32,937 bases of DNA. It comes from an uncultured Psychroflexus sp. (lineage in GTDB: Bacteria; Bacteroidota; Bacteroidia; Flavobacteriales; Flavobacteriaceae). The DNA is taken from contig CAJXLO010000017.1 of assembly GCA_913056525.1 (NCBI GenBank), forward strand, positions 1-32,937, in the 5' to 3' direction. The notes under the pieces were generated by a model. The model ran no database searches, was not told the DNA's origin, and saw only the letters and a program-made list of their open reading frames with translations. Both the position numbers and the translations under genes were made by a program. This document shows, piece after piece, positions 6,771-15,713 of this stretch (the first letter of the stretch is position 1; each line of letters starts with the position of its first letter).

Positions 6771-9197
6771 ATGAAAAAGTTCTTAAGTTTTGGCTTCTGG
6801 AACACCCTTGCCGGGTCAATTTTAAGAAATCGCATAATCGTTATAGCTTTTCTGGTCATTGTAACCATTCTATTGGCCTTACAATGGAAGAATATCAGGG
6901 TTTCTTACACAGAGGCTAACCTGATGCCAGAGGACCATCCTATCAACAAAAGCTACGATGAATTTGTAGAAGTCTTTGGAGAAGAAGGGAATGTTATCGT
7001 GATAGGAACGGCTGATAGCAAGTTGTTTACAACGGAAAAGTTTAAAGCATGGGATGAACTTAAACAAGATATTTCCAATTTTGAAGAAGTAGATTACAGC
7101 TTTGGTATTACAGACCTTGAGGTCCTCAAGAAGATCGAGAAAAAAAAGGAGTTCGAGTTCAAACGTATCTTAAAAGGAGCATCTGACCTGGAGCAAAAAC
7201 AACTTGAACGACTTGAAGATAAGCTCTTTAATGAATTGCCGGTCTATGAAGGTCTGCTTTTTAATAAGGAACATCGAACGATCCAAACCGCTGTATATTT
7301 AAAAAAGAAGATCGTCAACAAGAAAGCCCGGCGCGACCTCGTTTTAAATGATATCATTCCGCTGGTGGAGCAATTTGAAAAAGAGAACGATATCGAGGTC
7401 CATATTTCAGGTATGCCCTATGTAAGAACTTTAAATTCAAAATACATCGGCGATGAAATAGGTGTTTTTATTGTTGGAGCATTACTGGTCACCCTGATCA
7501 TTTTCTACTTCTTTTTCCGTTCGTTCCGTGCGACCTTTATCGCGATGATCACCGTTAGCGTAGGCGTGATGTGGGCTTTTGGTTTTTTAGGCTTATTGGG
7601 CTATGAGATCACTATCCTCACTTCTATCATACCGCCGTTGACCATTGTCATAGGTATCCCTAATTGCGTTTTCCTTATTAATAAGTATCAACAGGAAATA
7701 AAAAAGCACGGGAATCAAGCTCGATCGTTACAAAGGGTCATCGCGAAGATCGGGAATGCTACTTTGATGACGAATCTTACAACAGCATCGGGATTTGCTA
7801 CGTTCATCTTCATAAAGAGCGAGCTACTTCAGGAATTCGGTATACTAGCATCATTGAACATCGTGGCCATTTTCATTTTAAGTCTTTTGATCATTCCGGT
7901 CGCCTATAGTTATATGGCATCGCCCAAGGAAAAACATCTTAAACATTTACGAAAGAAATGGATCAATAAGATCGTCCAAAAGATAGAAAATACAGTAAGA
8001 CATCACAGACCTGCGGTCTATTTTTCAGCAGTTGGCATCCTGGTATTGAGCATCATTGGCATCTATCAGATCAGAATATCCGGCAGCATGCTGGAAGATA
8101 TGCCCAAGAAAGCAGGTTTTTACGAAGACATACTATTCTTTGAGAACTCGTTCAACGGAATACTGCCTTTGGAAATATTGATCGATGCCAAGAAAGAGAA
8201 ACAGATCACCAGGCTTTCTACCTTAAAAAGAATGCAAAAACTAAAGGTAACCCTGGAGGACTTTGATGAGCTTTCGTCGCCAGTTTCCATTCTAAGACTG
8301 GCCAAATATAGCAAGCAGGCTTTTTATAATGGAAATCCTGATTATTATCAGCTTCCTAACAGACAGGAGCGGACATTCATTCTGCCTTATGTGAAAAGCC
8401 TTAAACAAAAGTCCACCAAATTTGATAATTATATCAGCAAAGATGGTAGATATGCGCGAATGACGACCTATATGAAGGATGTAGGCACTGAAGAGATGGA
8501 AGCGATAGAATCTACATTGATCCCAAAGATCAACAAGATCTTCCCAAAGGATAAATATGAGGTAAAGCTTACTGGAAAAGCATTGATCTTCCAGAAAGGA
8601 ACCCGTTATCTGGTCATCAATCTATTTATTTCGCTAGGTATTGCTATTCTGCTCATCGCCATACTAATGGCCTGGATGTTCCGTTCATTCCGGATGATCC
8701 TCATATCGTTCATCCCTAATTTATTACCCTTACTGATAACCGCAGGTATGATGGGCTTCTTTTCTATTCCTATAAAACCTTCCACGATCCTGGTGTTTTC
8801 CATTGCCTTTGGCATTAGCGTAGATGATACCATACATTTCTTAGCCAAATACAGACAAGAACTTAAGGTAAGGAACTGGAGCATTAAACGTGCGGTCTAT
8901 CCGGCATTGCGAGAGACAACGGTAAGTATGTTCTATACGTCCATTGTTTTGTTCTTTGGGTTCTCGGTCTTTATGATAAGTGGTTTTGGCGGAACGGTGG
9001 CTTTAGGCGGATTAGTGTCTGCCACACTCTTGTTCGCCATGCTCGCTAATATCATCCTGCTTCCCTCCTTGCTGCTTTCACTTGAAAAAAGCGTCTCGAA
9101 AAAGGAAAGAATGCCTCGACCACAGATCAATGTTATAGAAGAGAATGAAGATGATAATGAAGATAGGAAGCCTAAGAGAAGCAAATGGAAAAAATGA
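6771..9197 (+). CDS. MMPL/RND-family exporter (HAE3-like), inner membrane
   Basis: An 808-aa membrane protein with the duplicated RND layout: TM1 near residues 20-38, a large periplasmic loop (YTEANLMPEDHPINKSYDEF), five clustered TM helices, and then the same again in the second half. The second half carries FGISVDDTIHFLAKYRQE in its TM4-equivalent helix, the usual proton-relay acidic pair. The equivalent helix of the first half reads GIPNCVFLINKYQQE, with Asn and Cys and no acidic residue. The C-terminus is a charged cytoplasmic tail. The family moves lipids, hopanoids or other hydrophobic compounds; the substrate here is unknown. It lies after the DUF5686 gene and overlaps the next gene by 4 or 13 bases depending on which ATG that gene uses. 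Confidence 0.88.
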   Translation: MKKFLSFGFWNTLAGSILRNRIIVIAFLVIVTILLALQWKNIRVSYTEANLMPEDHPINKSYDEFVEVFGEEGNVIVIGTADSKLFTTEKFKAWDELKQDISNFEEVDYSFGITDLEVLKKIEKKKEFEFKRILKGASDLEQKQLERLEDKLFNELPVYEGLLFNKEHRTIQTAVYLKKKIVNKKARRDLVLNDIIPLVEQFEKENDIEVHISGMPYVRTLNSKYIGDEIGVFIVGALLVTLIIFYFFFRSFRATFIAMITVSVGVMWAFGFLGLLGYEITILTSIIPPLTIVIGIPNCVFLINKYQQEIKKHGNQARSLQRVIAKIGNATLMTNLTTASGFATFIFIKSELLQEFGILASLNIVAIFILSLLIIPVAYSYMASPKEKHLKHLRKKWINKIVQKIENTVRHHRPAVYFSAVGILVLSIIGIYQIRISGSMLEDMPKKAGFYEDILFFENSFNGILPLEILIDAKKEKQITRLSTLKRMQKLKVTLEDFDELSSPVSILRLAKYSKQAFYNGNPDYYQLPNRQERTFILPYVKSLKQKSTKFDNYISKDGRYARMTTYMKDVGTEEMEAIESTLIPKINKIFPKDKYEVKLTGKALIFQKGTRYLVINLFISLGIAILLIAILMAWMFRSFRMILISFIPNLLPLLITAGMMGFFSIPIKPSTILVFSIAFGISVDDTIHFLAKYRQELKVRNWSIKRAVYPALRETTVSMFYTSIVLFFGFSVFMISGFGGTVALGGLVSATLLFAMLANIILLPSLLLSLEKSVSKKERMPRPQINVIEENEDDNEDRKPKRSKWKK

Positions 9198-10060
9198 AAA
9201 AGACTGATGAACCTCAACTCGTGAGCGGTTGTATGCGCTGGGGAAAATGGGGAAAGCAACTTTCTAAGGAACAAATGGCTTCACTGATCAATGACCTTAT
9301 TGAAAACGGCATCCACTTCTTTGACCATGCAGACATCTATGGAGAATATACAACGGAAGCTGAATTTGGAAATGCCGTAAAATATTTGGGAATGGCCAGG
9401 CAAAATTATCATATATGTACAAAATTAGGTTTGCAGATACCCGGTGAAAAAAGAAGAACAAACATCAAACATTATCAATATGATCATGATCATATTATCA
9501 ATTCAGTAAATAGCTCGATCAGCAAATTAGATTGTGAACATATAGATGCACTCTTGCTCCATAGACCAAGTCCATTGATGAACGAAATGAAGGTGGTACA
9601 GGCTATAAATGAACTAAAAAAAGCGGGTAGGATAAGGTTATTTGGTGTTTCTAATTGGAATGCTTTCCAGTTAGAGACCATGCTCTCTTATACAGATATC
9701 GCCTTCAATCAGATAGAGCTGTCCCTGACAAATTCAAATGCTTTAGAAAATGGCACTATCGATAAGATGAAAGAATTCGGAATAAAATTAATGGCGTGGA
9801 AACCATTAGGCGACCTTTATCAGCGCAATAAGGATGACAAACTGGTGAAAGCAGTTGACCTAATAGCCTACAAATACCAAGTGAGCTCATCGACCATTAT
9901 GATCAATTGGTTACTTCAATTACCGCTTCCGGTCTATCCAGTTTTTGGAAGTACCAACATCGAAAGGATAAAAGAAATGCAAAAGGCCTACACCTTTAAT
10001 ATCAATCGGGAAGAATGGTTCTATCTCTGGGAAATGGCAAGAGGAAAAGAAGTCGATTAG
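9185..10060 (+). CDS. Aldo/keto reductase, YdhF-like
   Basis: A 291-aa NADPH-dependent oxidoreductase of the aldo/keto reductase superfamily. The catalytic tetrad is visible: Asp47 and Tyr52 in FFDHADIYG, Lys80 in ICTKLGL and His126 in LLLHRPSP. GVSNWNAFQ and the C-terminal PVFGSTNIERI cofactor-binding stretch complete the TIM barrel. The HADIYG and LLLHRPSPLM segments resemble E. coli YdhF. Two ATGs are possible: 9185, and 9194, whose ATGA overlaps the exporter stop. Either way it is co-translated with the MMPL gene. The physiological substrate is unknown. Confidence 0.9.
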   Translation: MEKMKKTDEPQLVSGCMRWGKWGKQLSKEQMASLINDLIENGIHFFDHADIYGEYTTEAEFGNAVKYLGMARQNYHICTKLGLQIPGEKRRTNIKHYQYDHDHIINSVNSSISKLDCEHIDALLLHRPSPLMNEMKVVQAINELKKAGRIRLFGVSNWNAFQLETMLSYTDIAFNQIELSLTNSNALENGTIDKMKEFGIKLMAWKPLGDLYQRNKDDKLVKAVDLIAYKYQVSSSTIMINWLLQLPLPVYPVFGSTNIERIKEMQKAYTFNINREEWFYLWEMARGKEVD

Positions 10061-10091
10061 ATCCTCATAGTTCTGGCTCATTCAAGGCTTC

Positions 10092-10118
10092 TTGTATCAA
10101 TCAAATAAGTTACCTTTG
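10092..10118 (+). promoter_or_regulatory. Promoter of the AlbA_2/metallophosphatase pair
   Basis: TTG (10092-10094), a 16-base spacer and TAccTTTG (10111-10118) form a near-consensus Bacteroidota promoter. The -7 element ends only 6 bases before the ATG at 10125, so the mRNA may be leaderless or almost so. Confidence 0.65.
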
Positions 10119-10124
10119 ATCATT

Positions 10125-11264
10125 ATGATCAATAAGCGATTGCTCATTAAGAACTTGCTCGCCCATAATGATGAGAATAGTTTTTATGATAAAAAGTTAA
10201 AATTGAACTTTGCTTCAAGAGAGGGCAAAGCCAAGTTCTTAAAACATATCTGTGGATTATCGAACAGCAATCCAAAGAACAATTCATATCTGGTGATCGG
10301 CGTAAAAGATACCACAAATGAGATCATTGGAGTGGACTTCTTTGATGATAGTAAGATACAGAACCTGGTGAACGCTTATCTGGACAACGCTCCGATCATC
10401 GCTTACGAGAACATCCCTTTTCCCCATTTACCGGAAGATAAAGTGGTGGGACTTGTTAGCATAAGACCGAGGAACGATGATAATATCTGTGCACTACGTA
10501 AGAACATCTGGAAATATTATGGAGGCATGGTATTCTTCAGAGAAGGAAGCATCAGCAAACCCAAAGTTTTTGATATTAAGGTAAAGGATATAAATTCCAA
10601 AATAGTAAGGTCTATAGAAGACCATTCGCAGAACAATATCAAAATGACCCTGGACGGTGTGTTTGATTTTATGGAACATAACAAGGATTATCAACCTAGA
10701 TATCAGGTTTTTAAAGAATATTTTGTTCTATGCTATGCCGGCAAGAAGACAAGGTTGAACAACGAGGATTTTTACACAAGGGTGAACATCCAGTTGGTCA
10801 ACGAACAGGTAAAACTCTTTTATTCAGACCAGGACCAGGTACAGATGCAGGTGATGGAAGATGAATTCCGCATACTGGAATACGTGCGGCTCTGCATAGG
10901 TAAGGATTACAAGAACTACCCGTTAGAAAAGGTATATATTAGTTTCAATGATAATATGATGTACGATATCCGTAGTGAACTGGTCTTTGAACCGCCTAGG
11001 TTCAAAAAAGAATTCCTTCATCATATCTTTAATTCTGGACGACAATTATTAAAAAAGATTAAAAATAAGAGGCAAATTAACGGATCTGAGCTCGATGAGC
11101 TCAGAAATCTACCTTCTATCTATTTAATTTGTTATTTGAATGGTTTTAATACGGCGATGGATGATCTATACGAAATGAAAGAATATATTAGATCAACGGA
11201 TAGAACAACATACAAACACTATAAAGATAGCGTAAGGATACTCAGGAAAATAAAATACAATTAA
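10125..11264 (+). CDS. AlbA_2 (Schlafen-like) domain protein of unknown function
   Basis: 379 aa from the ATG at 10125. A TTG at 10092 in frame would place the start inside the promoter, so I reject it. Residues about 20-140 look like a divergent AlbA_2 domain: FASREGKAKFLKHICGLSNS, then NSYLVIGVKDTTNEIIGVDFF and later a VSIRPRN/WKYYGGMVFFREGS strand pair. Such domains bind nucleic acid or nucleotides and are often labelled ATP-binding proteins. The remaining residues (LDGVFDFMEHNKDY, FKEYFVLCYAGKK) resemble the C-terminal region that accompanies AlbA_2 in flavobacterial relatives, whose role is unknown. The TAA overlaps the ATG of the metallophosphatase by one base, a strong sign of coupled expression. 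Confidence 0.65.
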   Translation: MINKRLLIKNLLAHNDENSFYDKKLKLNFASREGKAKFLKHICGLSNSNPKNNSYLVIGVKDTTNEIIGVDFFDDSKIQNLVNAYLDNAPIIAYENIPFPHLPEDKVVGLVSIRPRNDDNICALRKNIWKYYGGMVFFREGSISKPKVFDIKVKDINSKIVRSIEDHSQNNIKMTLDGVFDFMEHNKDYQPRYQVFKEYFVLCYAGKKTRLNNEDFYTRVNIQLVNEQVKLFYSDQDQVQMQVMEDEFRILEYVRLCIGKDYKNYPLEKVYISFNDNMMYDIRSELVFEPPRFKKEFLHHIFNSGRQLLKKIKNKRQINGSELDELRNLPSIYLICYLNGFNTAMDDLYEMKEYIRSTDRTTYKHYKDSVRILRKIKYN

Positions 11265-11992
11265 TGGGAAGAAGTTTAGTAGTAGGCGATATACACGGAG
11301 GTTATAAAGCTTTAAAGGAGGTTATCGAAGATGTGCGTCCAGCTGAGGACGATTATCTGATATTTCTGGGAGATTATGTAGATGGCTGGAGCGATTCAGC
11401 AGATGTAGTTGCTTATTTGATAGCTCTGAAAAAAGAACACACCTGTATCTTCCTAAGAGGTAATCACGATGATCTGGCGGCTCAATGGATGATATTCGGT
11501 AAATCCAATGAACAATGGCTGAACAGTGGCGGATTATCTACCATTGAATCCTACCATCGGTATGGTCAGGAAGATAAAGAACCTCATGTGGACTTCTTCC
11601 AGTCGCTGATCAATTATCATATAGATGAAAAGAACCGTTTGTTCGTTCACGGAGGTTTTTCTAACCTGAACGGACCTTCTTATGAATTCTATCCAAACGT
11701 AGTCTACTGGGATAGGAGCCTCTGGGAAATGGCATTGTCGCTGGACCATAACCTTGATGAAGAAAGCCCCTTCTACCCGGAACGATTAAAATTGTTCCAT
11801 GAGATCTACATAGGACATACCCCAACCACACGCTATGGTCATTATCAGCCGATGAACGTAAAGAACCTATGGAATATTGATACTGGAGCGGCCTTCAAAG
11901 GATCCATAAGTATTATGGATATTGATACGAAAGAAATTTGGCAAAGCACGCCGGTACAGGACCTATATCCTGATGAAAACGGTCGGAACTAA
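11264..11992 (+). CDS. Metallophosphoesterase, PPP-type serine/threonine phosphatase family
   Basis: A 242-aa calcineurin-like phosphoesterase with all PPP-family metal-ligand blocks: GDIHG (8-12), GDYVDGW (36-42), GNHD (66-69), VHGG (His129) and the later IGHTPT. This layout matches small bacterial phosphatases such as PrpA/PrpE and ApaH relatives; the substrate could be phosphoprotein or a dinucleoside polyphosphate. The ATG overlaps the TAA of the AlbA_2 gene (TAATG), so the pair is translationally coupled. It ends 3 bases before the convergent argS stop. Confidence 0.9.
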   Translation: MGRSLVVGDIHGGYKALKEVIEDVRPAEDDYLIFLGDYVDGWSDSADVVAYLIALKKEHTCIFLRGNHDDLAAQWMIFGKSNEQWLNSGGLSTIESYHRYGQEDKEPHVDFFQSLINYHIDEKNRLFVHGGFSNLNGPSYEFYPNVVYWDRSLWEMALSLDHNLDEESPFYPERLKLFHEIYIGHTPTTRYGHYQPMNVKNLWNIDTGAAFKGSISIMDIDTKEIWQSTPVQDLYPDENGRN

Positions 11993-11995
11993 AGA

Positions 11996-13768
11996 TCACA
12001 TCCTTTCTGGAACGTTGATGCCTAAAAGATAAAAGGCGTTTTCAATGGTCTGACCAACGGATTTGGCCAATTGTACCCTAAAAACTTTGGTCGTATGGTC
12101 ATTATCACCCAGTATTGGATGTTCCTGATAGAACGAGTTGAACTTTTTGACTAGTTCATAGCTAAAATTAGCGATTAGCGCAGGATTTTGCTGCTCGCCG
12201 GCTTGCTGAACGGTCTCCGGGAACTCCATCATCGATTTCATGAGTTCGCGTTCTTTTGTATTCAGTTGGTGATCTGATACTTTTTCATCAATATTAAAAG
12301 TTGTCTTTCTAAGTATAGACTGTATCCTGGCGTAGGTATACTGGATGAATGGTCCTGTATTGCCCTGAAAATCCACGGACTCCTTAGGGTTGAAGATGAT
12401 GTTCTTCGTAGGTTCTACTTTTAATATGAAATACTTCAGGGCTGCTAGTCCTATTTCTCTAAAAAGTTTAAGTTTTTGAACCTCATCATAACCTTCTAAC
12501 TTCCCAAGCTCTTCCCCTATCTCCTGGGCAGTATTGGTCATTTCTTTCATAAGGTCGTCAGCATCAACAACTTTTCCTTCCCTGCTTTTCATTTTACCCT
12601 CCGGGAGATTGACCATTCCGTAGCTTAAATGATATAATTGATCCGCCCAATCAAAACCCAACTTCTTCAGGATAATGAACAATACCTTGAAATGATAATC
12701 TTGTTCATTACCAACGGTATAGACCATTTTATCGATATTATAGTCTTTTACTCGCTCTATGGCGGTACCGATGTCCTGGGTTATATACACAGCGGTTCCA
12801 TCTGCTCTAAGCAGTAGTTTCTCATCAAGACCTTCATCAGACAGATCTACCCAAACGCTTCCATCTTCCTTTTCAAAGAAGTATCCTTCTTTTAGGCCTT
12901 TTTTTACGAACGACCTACCAACAAGGTAGGTCTCACTTTCAAAATAGTTCTTATCAAAATGAACTCCCAGGTCTTGATAGGTAGCTCTAAAACCCGCATA
13001 AACCCAATTGTTCATCTTGTTCCATAAGCTCATTACCGCTTCATCTCCATCTTCCCATTTTTTGAGCATCTCCTGTGCTTCCTTAAGGATAGGTGCCTCC
13101 CTGGCAGCTTCCTTTTCCGAATGACCTTTTTCCTTGAGGTTTTGCACTTCAGCTCTGTACATCTCATCGAACTTCACATAATATTTCCCTACAAGGTTAT
13201 CTCCTTTTAAACCGCTGCTTTCCGGGGTTTCACCATCGCTATATTTCTGCCACGCTACCATAGACTTACAAATATGGATCCCACGATCATTTATGATCTG
13301 GGTCTTGACCACAGAATGTCCATTCGCTTCTAATATCCTGGATACTGAGAAACCTAGCAGATTATTCCTGATATGTCCTAAATGTAATGGTTTATTGGTA
13401 TTAGGTGAAGAGAACTCTACGATAACCTCTTTAGGATGTTTTGTCTTTGAAAACCCGTATTTTTCATCTTTTCTTATCTCATTCAAATGGTCCAGGAAGT
13501 GGTCATTAGAGAAAATGAGGTTTAGAAATCCCTGTATTATAGCAAAATCTTCTACAAGGTCAGTATTCTTCTTCAGATGATCACCTATTATCAATCCCAG
13601 GTCCTTAGGGTTCGTTCTTAGCTTTTTTAATAATGGAAAGAGCACGACCGTAAGATCGCCCCTGAACTCCTTTCTTGTAGCCTGGAACTCGAATTCCTGG
13701 ACCGGAACATCATAGTTCTCCGCAATGCACTTACTAATTTGATCGCTTAGGGATTGCTTTATTCGCAT
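11996..13768 (-). CDS. argS: Arginyl-tRNA synthetase
   Basis: Class I aminoacyl-tRNA synthetase charging tRNA-Arg, 590 aa, full length. The N-terminal arginyl-specific domain covers residues 1-110. Next come EFSSPNTNKPLHLGHIRNN with the HIGH-type signature HLGH at 129-132, the GKMKSREG version of KMSKS, and the C-terminal anticodon-binding domain with FIQYTYARIQSI. It is a single gene converging on the metallophosphatase and diverging from the 13860 gene. A -7 box lies upstream on the minus strand. Confidence 0.97.
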   Translation of the reverse strand: MRIKQSLSDQISKCIAENYDVPVQEFEFQATRKEFRGDLTVVLFPLLKKLRTNPKDLGLIIGDHLKKNTDLVEDFAIIQGFLNLIFSNDHFLDHLNEIRKDEKYGFSKTKHPKEVIVEFSSPNTNKPLHLGHIRNNLLGFSVSRILEANGHSVVKTQIINDRGIHICKSMVAWQKYSDGETPESSGLKGDNLVGKYYVKFDEMYRAEVQNLKEKGHSEKEAAREAPILKEAQEMLKKWEDGDEAVMSLWNKMNNWVYAGFRATYQDLGVHFDKNYFESETYLVGRSFVKKGLKEGYFFEKEDGSVWVDLSDEGLDEKLLLRADGTAVYITQDIGTAIERVKDYNIDKMVYTVGNEQDYHFKVLFIILKKLGFDWADQLYHLSYGMVNLPEGKMKSREGKVVDADDLMKEMTNTAQEIGEELGKLEGYDEVQKLKLFREIGLAALKYFILKVEPTKNIIFNPKESVDFQGNTGPFIQYTYARIQSILRKTTFNIDEKVSDHQLNTKERELMKSMMEFPETVQQAGEQQNPALIANFSYELVKKFNSFYQEHPILGDNDHTTKVFRVQLAKSVGQTIENAFYLLGINVPERM

Positions 13769-13787
13769 ATGAATTTTTTGATAAATG

Positions 13788-13795
13788 CAAAGATA
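13788..13795 (-). promoter_or_regulatory. -7 element of the argS promoter
   Basis: On the minus strand the sequence reads TATCTTTG, an exact TAnnTTTG, 19 bases before the argS ATG. No TTG is seen at the -33 distance. In the opposite direction the closest match is TATCTTTC at 13841-13848, one base off consensus, 11 bases before the ATG at 13860. Confidence 0.55.
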
Positions 13796-13859
13796 ATTTA
13801 AAATTTAGGAGACATAATGCTAACATTCTTAATTAATAAGTATCTTTCAAACAAAAAAA

Positions 13860-14285
13860 ATGTTGCTCAATATATCATATAACAGGAAGTCGATTACTGA
13901 AGATATCAACGAAAAGATAGGCAAACCCTTTTCACTCGTTGAACGTTTAAAGATGAGCGGTATAGGCTCTGGGAAGTTGAAAATTAGCTCAGCGAGCATT
14001 CAAATCCACAATTTGTTGATATTAGACAACAACCTCAACGTTTGTAGCATAGAACTCAGGCCAAAAGGTATATTAGTGTCCTTTAGATCAATATTAGAAA
14101 CCTACGCATTAATCATCCCGTATTATAAATTAAAATTATATAAAGGGCAATCCAATATTTATTCCATATTCATGGATAATTACTTCATTAAAGTAGAGGT
14201 TAAAGAAAAAAGAACCCACACGTTCATGAAGAAGATACTCCAATATCAGCAAGCTGTTAAAGGGACGGACCAAAGTTATTATTAG
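13860..14285 (+). CDS. Small conserved hypothetical protein
   Basis: A 141-aa soluble protein with no signal peptide and no clear TM helix. It alternates basic and hydrophobic stretches. The C-terminal two thirds (IQIHNLLILDNNLNVCSIEL, IIPYYKLKLYKGQSNIYSIF, NYFIKVEV) look like a compact beta-sheet domain, possibly PH-like. I recall similar small proteins in other flavobacteria but no assigned role. Its TAG is followed immediately by the ATG of the DUF2867 gene, so the two are almost certainly co-expressed. Confidence 0.75.
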   Translation: MLLNISYNRKSITEDINEKIGKPFSLVERLKMSGIGSGKLKISSASIQIHNLLILDNNLNVCSIELRPKGILVSFRSILETYALIIPYYKLKLYKGQSNIYSIFMDNYFIKVEVKEKRTHTFMKKILQYQQAVKGTDQSYY

Positions 14286-15713
14286 ATGAAGATATTACTC
14301 ACAGGAGCAAATGGCTATATAGGTATGCGTTTGCTACCTCAGTTATTGGGTGAAGGGCATGAAATAGTTTGCGCGGTCAGAAGTGCAGATAGGTTATCGA
14401 TTGATAGCGAAACGAAAGAAAGAATAGAGATCGTAGAAATAGATTTCCTTAAACCAGAGGAGGCAGATCCACTTCCTAATGATATTGACATCGCTTATTA
14501 TCTCTTACATTCCATGTCGGGTTCAACCTCAGACTTTGATATCCTAGAACAAAAAATTGCGGAGAATTTCAATAAACTCGTAAAAGAACAACATAAATTA
14601 CAGCAAGTCATATTCCTTAGCGGTATCGTAAACGAGGAAGAGCTTTCTAAACATCTGCAGTCCAGAAAGCAGGTTGAGCGCATTCTTTATAAAGGCAACT
14701 ATAATTTAACGGTGCTAAGAGCCGGGATCATCGTTGGTTCTGGAAGTGCTTCCTTTGAGATCCTTAGGGACCTTTGCGAAAAACTACCCGTGATGATTAC
14801 GCCTAAATGGGTGAAGACGAAATGCCAACCGATCGCCATACGCGACGTTCTCAAATTCCTGAACGGTGTCATCAAAAGAAAAGAATGTTATAACCGATCA
14901 TTTGATATCAGCGGACCAGACGTACTTTCCTATAAAGAGATGATGAAGATCTATGCGGATGTAAGAGGTTTAAAAATATTATTTATCACTGTACCGGTCA
15001 TGACGCCAAAGCTTTCCTCCTATTGGCTTTATTTTGTAACGGCAACTTCCTATAAATTGGCCATTAATCTGGTAGATAGCATGAAGGTAGAAGTCACGGC
15101 CAGGAACAATGAACTGAAGGAAATGCTGGGAATCGATACCATTTCCTATCGTAAAGCTATAGAATTAGCATTTGTGAAAATAGAGCAAAATCAGGTCATC
15201 TCCAGCTGGAAGGATTCTAAGATCGCTGGAAGATTTTCCGAGAAAAACCTGAATAAATATATACAAGTACCTTCTTATGGCTGCCTGTATGACCATCAAA
15301 AGAAGAAGATAAAGAGCAGAGCAGGAACGACCGAAAAAATATGGGCCATAGGCGGAAATAACGGTTGGTATTATGCTGATCTCCTATGGAAGATACGCGG
15401 TTTCATAGATAAATTATTCGGTGGTGTAGGCCTACGAAGAGGTAGAACAAGCCCGGAAAGGATCTATCCTGGGGATGCATTGGATTTCTGGAGAGTTCTT
15501 TTAGCCGATAAGGAACAGCCGAGGTTGCTCCTTTTCGCTGAAATGAAAGTTCCTGGTGAAGCCTGGCTGGAATTCTATATCGATGAGGACAATTATCTTC
15601 ATCAGAACGCCACTTTTAGACCTTTAGGCTTGAAAGGAAGGATATACTGGTATAGTATGCTACCTTTCCACTTCTTTATTTTTAAAGGGATGCTCAATAA
15701 AATAGCAAGCTGA
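14286..15713 (+). CDS. NAD(P)-binding SDR-type protein with C-terminal DUF2867 domain
   Basis: 475 aa. Residues 1-280 form an atypical extended SDR fold: MKILLTGANGYIG has the dinucleotide-binding GxxGxxG at 7-13. It is followed by DIDIAYYLLHSM, VIFLSGIV and VLRAGIIVGSGSASFE, resembling the YbjT group of NAD-dependent epimerase/dehydratase relatives, which usually lack a complete Tyr-Lys catalytic pair. Residues about 315-470 (EKIWAIGGNNGWYYADLLW, GVGLRRGRTSPERIYPGD, RLLLFAEMKVPGEAWLEF) are a DUF2867 domain. The substrate is unknown. The TGA stop directly abuts the convergent hydroxylase stop, sharing a TGATCA palindrome. Confidence 0.85.
   Translation: MKILLTGANGYIGMRLLPQLLGEGHEIVCAVRSADRLSIDSETKERIEIVEIDFLKPEEADPLPNDIDIAYYLLHSMSGSTSDFDILEQKIAENFNKLVKEQHKLQQVIFLSGIVNEEELSKHLQSRKQVERILYKGNYNLTVLRAGIIVGSGSASFEILRDLCEKLPVMITPKWVKTKCQPIAIRDVLKFLNGVIKRKECYNRSFDISGPDVLSYKEMMKIYADVRGLKILFITVPVMTPKLSSYWLYFVTATSYKLAINLVDSMKVEVTARNNELKEMLGIDTISYRKAIELAFVKIEQNQVISSWKDSKIAGRFSEKNLNKYIQVPSYGCLYDHQKKKIKSRAGTTEKIWAIGGNNGWYYADLLWKIRGFIDKLFGGVGLRRGRTSPERIYPGDALDFWRVLLADKEQPRLLLFAEMKVPGEAWLEFYIDEDNYLHQNATFRPLGLKGRIYWYSMLPFHFFIFKGMLNKIAS

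Noticed and set aside
10125-11264. Treating the AlbA_2 gene as part of a defence island
   Set aside because: All neighbours are housekeeping or metabolic genes, there is no nuclease, toxin or mobile gene, and base composition is unchanged.
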